This document shows, one piece after another, positions 53,773-62,311 of a DNA stretch of 64,000 nt (position 1 is its first letter; the number at the start of each line of letters is the position of its first letter). This DNA is from Gp1-AA133 sp964641665 (GTDB taxonomy: Bacteria > Acidobacteriota > Terriglobia > Terriglobales > Acidobacteriaceae), in assembly GCA_964641665.1 (NCBI GenBank), contig CAZXKO010000064.1, forward strand, positions 1 to 64,000, read 5' to 3'. Below the pieces are notes generated by a model. It searched no databases. It saw nothing but the letters and a program-made list of their open reading frames with translations, and was not told the DNA's origin. A program made the translations under genes and the position numbers.

Positions 53773-53898
53773 AGTTTCAAGAGCGTAAGAAAAGTGCAGG
53801 CCACGGCACTTTTCCTTTAAACTCCTTCGAGCTGGGCTTTGTCAATCGCGAACTCTCTCACTCTTCAGTGTTGCCAAGGCCCAGGTGGACCACCCGGT

Positions 53899-54237
53899 TC
53901 ATTTCTGCTTGAACGGAATCACGGTGCTCGGATGGGTGCCTTCTTGTGTTTGTGCTGCCGTAAGGGTTGATTCAGCCAGACGCAAGAAGCGCGGAGACAC
54001 GTTCCACCGATGACCGTCGTCTGTGACCACGGTGACCGATTTCTTGTTATAGCGAGTCAGAATTCCGACCACGGGAGTTCTACCGTCGGGTTCGAATGTA
54101 ACGCGATCGCCGATGCGGAACTCCAGCATGGCCTTGTGAGCATGCATCTGACTCATGAGTCGGAGACGCTGCACGATGCGATGATTTAAGTCTATGAGTT
54201 CAGCTTCGGTCAGATGATCTATGTTAATGCGATTCAT
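53899..54237 (-). CDS. conserved small protein with SH3-like fold
   Basis: 112 residues: a helical N-terminus (NIDHLTEAELIDLNHRIVQR) and then a beta-barrel-like segment LEFRIGDRVTFEPDG, TRYNKKSVTVVTDDG, RWNVSPRFLR resembling KOW/SH3-type domains. Proteins of this type recur near mobile regions; nucleic-acid binding is an inference. No operon partner. Confidence 0.68.
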   Translation of the reverse strand: MNRINIDHLTEAELIDLNHRIVQRLRLMSQMHAHKAMLEFRIGDRVTFEPDGRTPVVGILTRYNKKSVTVVTDDGHRWNVSPRFLRLAESTLTAAQTQEGTHPSTVIPFKQK

Positions 54238-54337
54238 GTTCGCTGCCGGGTGATCAGCCTTTACCAGCCTCTGTGCTGGCTGATGTGACCGTCATTTGAT
54301 TGTAGAGCACCAACGACAGCGGCGTCCAAAAGGGAAA

Positions 54338-54463
54338 ATGTCTGCGCCAACCGACTTCATAACCTTCACTGTAGTCACGTCGGTCGTAATGGTTACCATA
54401 CTGCTTGCGTGTTATATCCCCGCACGCCGCGCCGCGAAAGTCGATCCCATGGTGGCAGTAGGG
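54338..54463 (+). pseudogene. 3' fragment of an ADOP/MacB-type permease
   Basis: The plus strand reads FITFTVVTSVVMVTILLACY and IPARRAAKVDPMVAV, the last membrane helix and conserved tail of acidobacterial orphan FtsX-like permeases. Nothing of the other 700-800 residues is present and the true C-terminus is missing. A relic left inside the island. Confidence 0.6.
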
Positions 54464-54674
54464 TGTACGAGTAGGCCCATTCAGATCCAATTCCTCGTGC
54501 GTCGATGTCGATAACGAGCTCCGGCGCAATGGAGACGAGAACGAAAAGTTCCCCGATTTCCAGATGCTTTGAAACGTGTCACGGGCAAGTCAGATGTTGA
54601 GACCTGAGTTCGTCTGGCCGTAGCAACCTCATCCGACAGCATGGCTTGCAAGGTAAAGTGTCGGCTATCACAGC

Positions 54675-54842
54675 TCAGGCCTTCCCAGCTTCTAGCCCCC
54701 TGGTCCGTTCGAGAGCGCGGGTCAGTTTAACCTCATAATTCGCTACTCTGTTCTCGGCCTCGAGATAATCGCGCTGCCAATCCGGCTGCAGGTTAGGATC
54801 TCCCAACGCGATGCCATGTTCGCAGCACCATCGATCCGCCAT
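54675..54842 (-). CDS. small hypothetical protein
   Basis: 55 residues from an ATG at 54842: MADRWCCEHGIALGDPN, then LQPDWQRDYLEAENRVANYE and a helical charged tail. Composition and an amphipathic C-terminal helix look protein-like. It lies just inside the right att site, where accessory recombination genes are often found, but no family is recognised. Confidence 0.4.
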   Translation of the reverse strand: MADRWCCEHGIALGDPNLQPDWQRDYLEAENRVANYEVKLTRALERTRGLEAGKA

Positions 54843-54877
54843 CGTACATGGTCATTTCTCGTAAATGCCTGGGTCCT

Positions 54878-54921
54878 TTGGGTCCAACTTGGGTCCAACT
54901 AACGGTCCGTTTTGGACCCAA
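54878..54921. repeat. TTGGGTCCAA repeat array beside attR
   Basis: Two perfect tandem copies of TTGGGTCCAAC (54878-54888 and 54889-54899) and one inverted TTGGACCCAA (54912-54921); CTGGGTCC at 54869 may be a degenerate fourth. They end 40 bases before the att core, the usual spacing for integrase arm-type sites. Confidence 0.65.
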
Positions 54922-54961
54922 AATGGTTCGTAAGTTGCGCCGGATCAACGAGGATTTAAAC

Positions 54962-55009
54962 GGCTACGAACCAGAAGGTCGGGAGTTCGAATCTCTCAGG
55001 GCGCACCAT
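54962..55009 (+). repeat. attR: copy of the tRNA-Arg 3' half
   Basis: 48 bases identical to 45534-45581. It lacks the acceptor 5' strand and D-arm, so it is not a functional tRNA. It marks the right edge of the island. Confidence 0.9.
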
Positions 55010-55189
55010 TTTCTCGCCTGGTCTCAGTCGTTTTGGCGCCCACTCTGATGACTGCAGGTCCCGCCCGGCTTGTGTTTCTGCCCGGAATTGTGCTCGGGTA
55101 GCCTCGACATAGCTGCGAGGACCCCACCCTCAGAAGGGTCTACGTACCGAGCAAAATGCCCGTGACAACAAATCAAGGAGATCCGCACA

Positions 55190-55227
55190 AGAAAAATGCC
55201 AGGACGATCTTGAGTCATCCTGGCATA
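55190..55227 (-). terminator. intrinsic terminator of the TonB receptor operon
   Basis: On the minus strand a 12-bp stem (ATGCCAGGATGA with TCGTCCTGGCAT, one G-U pair, 7-base loop) is followed by ATTTTTCTT. It lies about 65 bases past the TonB receptor stop. Confidence 0.75.
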
Positions 55228-55290
55228 TGAGCCCGGAATGCGAAATCTTCCCCCTGTCGAGACGTTGACTCCCGTCTAGTTAACTCCCGT

Positions 55291-58200
55291 CTAGAAGGTA
55301 ATCTTTCCGCCAATCTGCCAGTTTCTCGGCAGCTGCTGACTTATCGCTCTTCCGAATGAGCCATTCGCGAGGTTCGGATCAAGGAAGAAGTTCTGATGGT
55401 TGAAAAGATTGTAGATCTCGAACCTCAGTTGGAAGTTAAGCCTTTCTGTGATGTGGGTATCCTTAAACGCCGTGAGATCGGTCTCCGCGAAAGTTGGCTG
55501 ACGGAACTGCTGCGTTTTCTCGTTGCCGTTGGTACCGGCGATGGGGACCGTGAACTGGCCTGCCGAGAACACGCTGGTCAGATATGCGCTCTTCGACATG
55601 GCTTCGTGGTAGGTGGCGACATCCGGAAAGTCCAGGTTGTCGCCGTCGGCATTGTAGTCTCCCGTCCCGGAGAGGTGAGCATCCGCACCTACAACGTAGT
55701 TTCCCCCGTTGTAAGCCTTTGTCGTCAAAACTGTGAATGGATAGCCGGTCTGATAGATGCTGGTGCCACTCAGACCCCAGCCTCCCGTCAAAAGACCAAC
55801 TGCGCCATGCCCACCATTCAATCCCGGTATCTCGTAGCTGAACGTCAAGGAGAAGCGATTCGGAACATCCCAGGGAGATGGCCCGTAGAATTGATGGGGA
55901 TTGATTGTGGTGGGATACGAACCGTTGCCGAGGCTGGCGCCGCCCTGTCCCGCGTCATCTTTGGAAGCTGAGCGGGTGTACGAAGCATCGAAGAATGCTC
56001 GCCGCGCGCGCCCTCTAAAATCAAAAGTAAGACCCTCGTAGTTGCCAACTCGATCATTATCGGCGTAGTTGATGGTACCGAAACTGGAATTGAGCCGGGT
56101 GGGATTCGCGTTCACCAACAGATCGCCAGGCTTCGCGTTGATATCGGCGCCATAACTGACGGTCCCAGCCTGATTGCCATTGGCAACGAGGTTGCTAGAG
56201 TGCGAACCGCTGTAAAGCACGCTGGCTACAAAGTTGTTTGCAATCTTACGCTCCAAAGTGCCAGCCCAGATAAAGGCCCTTGGGGTCTTTATGTTCGGAT
56301 TAATTCCACCGATGCCGGGCGAGGCACCTGGAATCCCACCTTTTGCGTCGAGGCAAGGAGCTACTGGACAGTGCGGCGTGCCCGCCAGCGGCGGATAACT
56401 GAATCCAAAAGGAGGCTTGCTGCCGCTTCCTTGAGTGAATACCGGCGAATTGACGCCGGTCCCGCCAAAAAAGGTGGGCATGATCAATCCCGGTGGGTTG
56501 CCGCGGAATTCTTCCTGAATGTTGGCCTGGGACAGCCAGTTGGCGTAGCTGCCCGCACCTCCTCGGATGACCCAGTCCCCTTTGCCTGTAACGTCCCACG
56601 CAAAACCCGCACGCGGGTCGTAGGCCTTTGGCGATGAGCTAAGAGCATTCTTGGTCGCTTTGGCAAAGCCATTGGCTACCCTGTCTTGAATTGTTGCTCC
56701 CGAGCCAAGGTAGAAGTTACCGAATACGGTCGAGGCGCTCCTGGAGTACGGGTTGCCCTGGTCGTCAAAGCGGAAGCCGAGTGTCACCGTCAAGTTCCGT
56801 CTCGCCTTCCAGGTGTCCTCGGCGAAGATGCCCCAGGTCTTGGAGGCAGCGTTCCAGTCCCAAAGCTGTTGCTGCCCGGTGATTGGGTTGTACATCACGC
56901 CGCCTTCCGTGTGCGGACTGTCCTGGGCAAGGTTGAGCAAGTTATCGAATTGAAACTTCGGGGTCGACCAAGGTCCCTGGAACGGTTCCACGTCGTCTCC
57001 GAACCAGCCGTCGTAACCAAACTTCAAGACGTGGGCGCCACGCACGTGCGTAAGGACGTCACGCCAGTGATAGTTGTGCTGGATGAAGTCTCCTTGAGCA
57101 AAACCCTGTCCGTAAAAGCCGCCGAAACCATCGAGGTTAGAGATCCCGGATACGCCGGTCGAAGGAACCGTGAAATCGCCGGTCTGATGTTGCTTACCCT
57201 CAATACGATTCTGCGCAAAGATGAACTCGTTCAGGGTGGTAGGACTGAATGTGTGGGTATAGTTCACCTGGAACGCGCGTTGCCAGTTGTTGTTGGTTGA
57301 CGAGAACTGGGGAATGACCGCTGCCCCGCCGAAACCTAAGGTCGTGCGGAAGAAGCTGCCGTAGATGCGGTCGTTCTTGAAGTATTTGTCAACGCGAATG
57401 AAATACTGGTCGCCATTGCGGAAGTTCGTGGAGTTGAACACCCCGTTGTCGATGACCGGCAAATTACAGGGAATCGATCCGGTAGCAGACCCCGGCACTG
57501 GAATCGTGGTCTGACCCGCGGGGCACCCGGTACCTCCCAGAAGCTCCACTCCCGCAGTAGTTGTGGGAGTGGCGCTGCTCAGTCCAGTGGGTGCGTATGT
57601 ATTCAGGATTTTAGTGCCAAACGTATTGGGATAGTTTTGTTTCGCCCAAGCCCCGAATTGCGGATCAGGAGCATTTATGACCGCCCCTGCGGTGGAGGTC
57701 GAGGAACGGAGAGGTTCAACAGCAAAGAAAAAGAAGAACTGATGATGGGGAATGATCGGGCCGCCGATGGCCGCCGACATATTGTTGCTGTGGAAGGGCG
57801 AGTACTTCTGCGCGGAGCCCGGGAGAGAGAATTTAGCCAGCATCGCCTGGCGCGTAAAGTAGTCGCTAGCCAGTCCGTGGAACTGATCCGACCCGGACTT
57901 CGTCGTGCTCGTCATCTGGATGGAGCTCGCACCTCCGTAGTCCGACGAGAACGTGTTCACCTGCACAGTTGATTCCTGCATAGCGTCGGGGTTGGGAGTC
58001 AGGTTGAGGACTCCTTGGCGGATACTGCTGCTGACGTCGAGTCCGTCGATGATGTACTTGTTTCCCACTGTACCTTGCCCATTCGCACTCACGTCGACAG
58101 CCGTCTCGGTGGAATAGTTGTCGACTCCGGATCCGGGAGTACCGCCGCCGCCCGGAGTACCTCCACCCATCGTGCCAAGCCCGGAAACGCCTGGGGCGAG

Positions 58201-58677
58201 GGTAACCAGTGAAATGAAGCTGCGGCCAGCGAGGGGAAGGTCCGAGAGCGTCTGGGTTTCGAGGGTCAACTGATTGCGGGTTTCCGCGGTGTTGACGAGG
58301 GGCGCTTCGGCACTGACATTAACGGCCTCGGTGACGGAACCCACTTTGAGGGTCACAGGCACGGCAAGATTCTGGCCGGTCAGCAGCTCGATGCTGACCT
58401 CGGACTTGGCAAACCCTGACGCTTCAACGTTGACCTTGTAGGCGCCCGGAGCGAGACTCACGAAGCGATAGTTGCCCGAGCCGTCCGTGGTGGTCGCAGA
58501 CTGAGCTTGCGTCGCGTCATTGACCAGTGTCACCTTGGCGTTTGGAACGCCCGCGCCACTGGGATCGGTCACAACTCCCTGGATGTTGCTGGTGAACTGC
58601 GCGAAGCTTGCGAGGCTGCAAAACAGCAGCAAGGACAGGATGACAAAGGACACAGCGAACTTCTGGTGCGTAAACAT
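55291..58677 (-). CDS. Oar-like TonB-dependent receptor
   Basis: 1128 residues from ATG 58677 (GGGGGAA upstream). Signal peptide (VSFVILSLLLFCSLASFAQ), then a carboxypeptidase-regulatory-like domain (IQGVVTDPSGAGVPNAKVTL, YRFVSLAPGAYKV), a plug domain (about 120-260, EAPLVNTAETRNQLTLETQ) and a 22-strand-type outer-membrane barrel ending GGKITF. This is the large receptor family expanded in Acidobacteria, thought to import glycans or peptides. Last gene of the right-hand operon. Confidence 0.92.
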   Translation of the reverse strand: MFTHQKFAVSFVILSLLLFCSLASFAQFTSNIQGVVTDPSGAGVPNAKVTLVNDATQAQSATTTDGSGNYRFVSLAPGAYKVNVEASGFAKSEVSIELLTGQNLAVPVTLKVGSVTEAVNVSAEAPLVNTAETRNQLTLETQTLSDLPLAGRSFISLVTLAPGVSGLGTMGGGTPGGGGTPGSGVDNYSTETAVDVSANGQGTVGNKYIIDGLDVSSSIRQGVLNLTPNPDAMQESTVQVNTFSSDYGGASSIQMTSTTKSGSDQFHGLASDYFTRQAMLAKFSLPGSAQKYSPFHSNNMSAAIGGPIIPHHQFFFFFAVEPLRSSTSTAGAVINAPDPQFGAWAKQNYPNTFGTKILNTYAPTGLSSATPTTTAGVELLGGTGCPAGQTTIPVPGSATGSIPCNLPVIDNGVFNSTNFRNGDQYFIRVDKYFKNDRIYGSFFRTTLGFGGAAVIPQFSSTNNNWQRAFQVNYTHTFSPTTLNEFIFAQNRIEGKQHQTGDFTVPSTGVSGISNLDGFGGFYGQGFAQGDFIQHNYHWRDVLTHVRGAHVLKFGYDGWFGDDVEPFQGPWSTPKFQFDNLLNLAQDSPHTEGGVMYNPITGQQQLWDWNAASKTWGIFAEDTWKARRNLTVTLGFRFDDQGNPYSRSASTVFGNFYLGSGATIQDRVANGFAKATKNALSSSPKAYDPRAGFAWDVTGKGDWVIRGGAGSYANWLSQANIQEEFRGNPPGLIMPTFFGGTGVNSPVFTQGSGSKPPFGFSYPPLAGTPHCPVAPCLDAKGGIPGASPGIGGINPNIKTPRAFIWAGTLERKIANNFVASVLYSGSHSSNLVANGNQAGTVSYGADINAKPGDLLVNANPTRLNSSFGTINYADNDRVGNYEGLTFDFRGRARRAFFDASYTRSASKDDAGQGGASLGNGSYPTTINPHQFYGPSPWDVPNRFSLTFSYEIPGLNGGHGAVGLLTGGWGLSGTSIYQTGYPFTVLTTKAYNGGNYVVGADAHLSGTGDYNADGDNLDFPDVATYHEAMSKSAYLTSVFSAGQFTVPIAGTNGNEKTQQFRQPTFAETDLTAFKDTHITERLNFQLRFEIYNLFNHQNFFLDPNLANGSFGRAISQQLPRNWQIGGKITF

Positions 58678-58868
58678 ACATTCCCCCACATCGAGCAAAC
58701 GTTTACCGTAAGTGGGATACTGTATACTTCCCTTCTCTCGCAAGAGTCAAGAACTTTCTGATGGGCCGAAAATCAGATTTTTGAATTTGGATTGGTTCGC
58801 GCGGGCGCCCCAATCACCGGTGTCAATGGACGGGTAGGTTCAGACTCGGTCGTTGGAACCGCAGAGGC

Positions 58869-60638
58869 TCATCGCGCTTTGGGCCAACCCTTACTGGTAA
58901 CGGGACCGATTCCCTCGCGCAGAGTGAGCAGTTGGTTGGGCGCGATCCCTTTGAATTTTTCATGCAGCCCGTTCGGCCAGAACACTTCTACGTCGGCCCT
59001 GGTCGACGCGCCCAGGCCAAAGTGCAGGCGGGGATCGTTGCAGGAATAAAAGCTGCTTTGGCTGGTCAGGGCCTGAGCCTGAACCTTTCCGCCGTAACGA
59101 ACCAAAACCCGCGCCCCGATTGCACTGCGATTGGATTTCACGCCCTCCAGCTTCACCTTGAGCCAGTTTTGCTTCCCTTTTAGATCATTTCGCAGCAAAG
59201 ACGGAGGTTCGTTGAGGTTGACAATCAGGATGTCTATGTCCCCGTCGTTGTCGAAGTCACCGAAGGCGCAACCCCGGCTGCAATGTGGTTCCGCCACGCC
59301 GGGCCCGGCCTCGGCGACCAGTTCCTCGAAGGTACGGTTGCCCAAGTTTCGAAACACAGCCCGGGGAGTCATGTTGGCATATTGCGGCAGCTTCCGCTCC
59401 ACTTCTGGGTAAACGTTACCTGTGACCATAAACAGGTCCGGGTAGCCATCGTTGTCCAGGTCGACGATGCCGGCGCCCCAGCACACATAACGCGTCTCCA
59501 CGGCAACATGTGCGGTGCGGGTCACGTCGTCGAAGCTGCCTTTGCCGTCGTTGTGGTAGAGGGCGTTTGCATCTTCGGCAAAGTGGGTCTTGAAGAGATC
59601 CAGGTGGCCGTCGAGATCGTAATCACCCACGCCCACTCCCATGCCGGCCTGTTCCGCGCCGTCATCGCTCAGGGCCACGCCGCGCACCACGCCCTCCTCG
59701 CGGAAAGTGCCGTCACGGTTGTTCATGAAGATGAGGCTGGGAGTTGAGTCGCAGGCTACGTAGATGTCAGGCCAGCCGTCTTCGTCGAAGTCCGCGGCGA
59801 CCACAGTCATGCCATAGCTCTCCGTGGCTGCCGCGATCCCGGCCTGCTGGCTCACGTCGGTAAAAGTTCCGTCGCCGTTGTTGCGGTAAAGGGAGTGGCG
59901 GCCGGTGGGGAGTCCGCGGGGGCCGCATTCGACGGGAATCCCCTTCCAGTTGCAATTTACGTTTGCCCCCGGGACCGGGGCATGTTCGAAAGAAAAACGG
60001 ACGTAGTTCGAGACAAACAGATCGAGATGCCCGTCGCGGTTGTAATCGACGAAGCTGCACCCGGCTCCCCATCGAGGCTGATCGTTCCACAGGCCGGCCG
60101 CCTTGGTCACATCGGTGAACGTGCCATCGCCGTTGTTGCGATAGAGGCGATTCTGGCCGAAGTAGGTGCAGAAGATGTCGTCGAAGCCATCATTGTTGTA
60201 ATCCCCAACGCAGACACCGGATGCCCATCCTACCGACTTCAATCCGGCCTTCTCGGTCACGTCGGTAAACGTGCCATCGCGGTTGTTCTTGTACAAGCGA
60301 GCGGTAGCGTCGGGCGGGTCGCCCTCCAGGCGAGTGCCGGTGAGCAGGAAGATATCCATCCAGCCGTCGTTGTCGTAGTCGAGAAACGCACAACCGCACC
60401 CGGTGGATTCCAGGATGTACTTCTTGGTGTCGACGCCACCGTAGATAACCGGTTGATTCAGCCCGGCCGAAGACGCCACGTCGACAAAGTGGGCGTTGAA
60501 TGGACGGCCCGATGGAGCGGGCCTTGCCATGGGCTTCACGGAGTGTTGCGAGACGCCTTGTGCCAACAGTCGAGTGGCGGACGCGGAGAGCACCGAACCA
60601 AGAGAGAGACGAACAAAATTACGGCGCGTAAGAGTCAT
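58869..60638 (-). CDS. TAT-exported CRTAC1-like FG-GAP protein
   Basis: 589 residues from ATG 60638. Twin-arginine-like signal TRRNFVRLSLGSVLSA, then at least seven FG-GAP/VCBS repeats with calcium loops (FLDYDNDGWMDIFL, GDYNNDGFDDIFC, ADFDEDGWPDIY) and a C-terminal ASPIC/UnbV domain (SAIGARVLVRYGG to EVFWPNGLHEKF). These form extracellular beta-propellers; many sit with TPR and TonB receptor genes in Acidobacteria. 191 bases before the receptor gene. Confidence 0.9.
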   Translation of the reverse strand: MTLTRRNFVRLSLGSVLSASATRLLAQGVSQHSVKPMARPAPSGRPFNAHFVDVASSAGLNQPVIYGGVDTKKYILESTGCGCAFLDYDNDGWMDIFLLTGTRLEGDPPDATARLYKNNRDGTFTDVTEKAGLKSVGWASGVCVGDYNNDGFDDIFCTYFGQNRLYRNNGDGTFTDVTKAAGLWNDQPRWGAGCSFVDYNRDGHLDLFVSNYVRFSFEHAPVPGANVNCNWKGIPVECGPRGLPTGRHSLYRNNGDGTFTDVSQQAGIAAATESYGMTVVAADFDEDGWPDIYVACDSTPSLIFMNNRDGTFREEGVVRGVALSDDGAEQAGMGVGVGDYDLDGHLDLFKTHFAEDANALYHNDGKGSFDDVTRTAHVAVETRYVCWGAGIVDLDNDGYPDLFMVTGNVYPEVERKLPQYANMTPRAVFRNLGNRTFEELVAEAGPGVAEPHCSRGCAFGDFDNDGDIDILIVNLNEPPSLLRNDLKGKQNWLKVKLEGVKSNRSAIGARVLVRYGGKVQAQALTSQSSFYSCNDPRLHFGLGASTRADVEVFWPNGLHEKFKGIAPNQLLTLREGIGPVTSKGWPKAR

Positions 60639-60740
60639 GAGCCTATTGGGTCGTTCGACAGACGAGGACCAACCGATTTTTTCAATTATCGTCACGCCAC
60701 ACATCTGAGTAAAGGATGGGAGAAAAGGCGGTCATTTGGT

Positions 60741-62237
60741 TCAGGGATGTGCCGGCTCGGCGGAGGGATTGTCTTCGACCAGCCTATACCGGTAGTGCTC
60801 ACGCTCTTCTTTTGTGCTCGCCGCTCGAAGCTCTGCGAGCCGTTTAAGTAAGTCTGGTATCTCCGCCTTTTGTCCGGCTTTGCGAAGAGCCTGGATCAGG
60901 TGATAGACCGCCGTTTGGTCCTTCGGGTCGGCGGTGAGAGCTTTCCGACATTGTTCCGCTGCGGCCTGGTTGTCTCCCGACAACAAGTAAAGCTTGGCCA
61001 GGGTGTCGTGCGCCGGGGCCATGGCGGGACGCAAGGCCACCGCTTTCTTGGCGGAACGCAAGGCTCGTTGAAAATCGGGAGTGCCGGGATCCACACCCTT
61101 CTCAGAAAGGATGTCGGCCTGGAGATAGAGGAGGATCGGGTCGTTCGGATTACGCGCGAGCTTGCTGTCCACGGTGGCGAGCGCGCGATCCAAATCGTGT
61201 TCCTGTACAGCCGCTAGTCCTTGCGCAGCCGAACTCAAGGACTGGCTGGGATCGAGTTGGTACGCCTTTTCGAAGTCGTCCTGCGCCTTGTCGTACTGGG
61301 CTAACTGGACGTACAGTACACCGCGCGCGAGATAGAGCTGCGAGGCTTGCGGCATCAGGGTGAGGCCATCGTTGAGGATGTCGATGCCGACTTGAAAGGA
61401 CTGATGCGTAAAAGAGATGGTGGCAAAATCGAGGTAAAGACTGACGTTCTTCGGGTCCGCCACGATGGCCTCACGGAGAGTTCGTACCGCCTGTGGCGTG
61501 TCCCCGCTGTCTTCGTAGGCCGCGGACGCCAGCTCCAGAGTTTCGGCGGCGGGACTCGCGCCTTGCAACAGTGGATCGAGCGTGGCGAGCGCATCTTTCG
61601 GCTTCTTGGCCATGAGCTGGATGGAAGCCAACAGGTGACGTTCCCGGGGGTCGTCAGGGCGAAGCGCAATAGCACGCTCAAACACTTTCGTGCCCTGATC
61701 GAACTGTTTTCGCTTCACCAGGCAAGTGGCGTACGCATGCAGCGCGTCGATCTGGGAGTCGAGCAAGGCTCCCGCCTTATCGAAGTGGGGGATGGCGGCC
61801 TCGCAGTTTCCCCGTTGATACTCGAGCACGGCCAGCATGGCATGACTGGTTTGATCGTTAGGGCGTAACTGCAGCAGATGATGCAGGAGCGGGATCGCAT
61901 CCTTGCTGGAAGCGGCATATTCAATCTGGGCCGCACCTTCGAGAGCGGGTAACAGGTCCGGGGAAATACTCAAGGCGCGGTGGAAAGCTGTGAGGGCTTC
62001 CTTGTTGTGCCCTTGTCCGGAAAATGCGATTCCCTGCAAGGTCCACAGCTGAGCGTTTTTTGGGAACTGTTGAAGGGCGGGTTGGAGCAAGTGGAGAGCT
62101 TGGTCAAACTGGTGATTGCGTAGGGCGGAGGTGATCGGTTCGATCGTATCGCGCGCGGTCTGGGCGGGTGATGAAGAAACGAGCGCGAAGAGCAGGATGA
62201 AAGCAGTCGCGCTGAATACTCGGTCCATCGATTTCAT
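60741..62237 (-). CDS. exported tetratricopeptide-repeat protein
   Basis: 498 residues: signal peptide (FSATAFILLFALVSSSPAQ) and about twelve TPR units from residue 35 to 470 (for example AQLWTLQGIAFSGQGHNKEA, LYLARGVLYVQLAQYDKAQD). It precedes the CRTAC1-like gene by 102 bases; this pair is a recurrent neighbourhood in Acidobacteria, suggesting a periplasmic scaffold for the same system. Confidence 0.87.
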   Translation of the reverse strand: MKSMDRVFSATAFILLFALVSSSPAQTARDTIEPITSALRNHQFDQALHLLQPALQQFPKNAQLWTLQGIAFSGQGHNKEALTAFHRALSISPDLLPALEGAAQIEYAASSKDAIPLLHHLLQLRPNDQTSHAMLAVLEYQRGNCEAAIPHFDKAGALLDSQIDALHAYATCLVKRKQFDQGTKVFERAIALRPDDPRERHLLASIQLMAKKPKDALATLDPLLQGASPAAETLELASAAYEDSGDTPQAVRTLREAIVADPKNVSLYLDFATISFTHQSFQVGIDILNDGLTLMPQASQLYLARGVLYVQLAQYDKAQDDFEKAYQLDPSQSLSSAAQGLAAVQEHDLDRALATVDSKLARNPNDPILLYLQADILSEKGVDPGTPDFQRALRSAKKAVALRPAMAPAHDTLAKLYLLSGDNQAAAEQCRKALTADPKDQTAVYHLIQALRKAGQKAEIPDLLKRLAELRAASTKEEREHYRYRLVEDNPSAEPAHP

Positions 62238-62311
62238 CTGTCCACATTCGACACCGCCGCGCCGACCTCCGAGCCCTACAACCCAAGATCGCTCTTATCT
62301 CGTATTTGATT

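Larger units (their letters stand above)
45534..55009. mobile_element. genomic island integrated at tRNA-Arg
   Basis: About 9.4 kb bounded by a 48-bp direct repeat of the tRNA 3' half, leaving the tRNA intact on the left. Content: phage-type HTH protein, TAT aldo/keto reductase, SDR, dihaem cytochrome c/PQQ dehydrogenase/ThuA operon, vapBC, small mobile-type ORFs and a permease fragment. Mixed function, long gene-poor stretches and toxin-antitoxin genes fit an acquired island. No tyrosine or serine recombinase is recognisable, so it is either non-autonomous or decayed. Confidence 0.82.

Noticed and set aside
54878..54921. CRISPR-like repeats
   Set aside because: Two abutting 11-bp copies without spacers and no cas genes; better explained as recombinase sites.
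54962..55009. Second tRNA gene
   Set aside because: Only the 3' half is present; acceptor 5' strand and D-arm are missing.
54848..55048. ORF running through the right att site
   Set aside because: Its C-terminal part is simply the translation of the tRNA fragment; no homology to integrase ends could be recognised.
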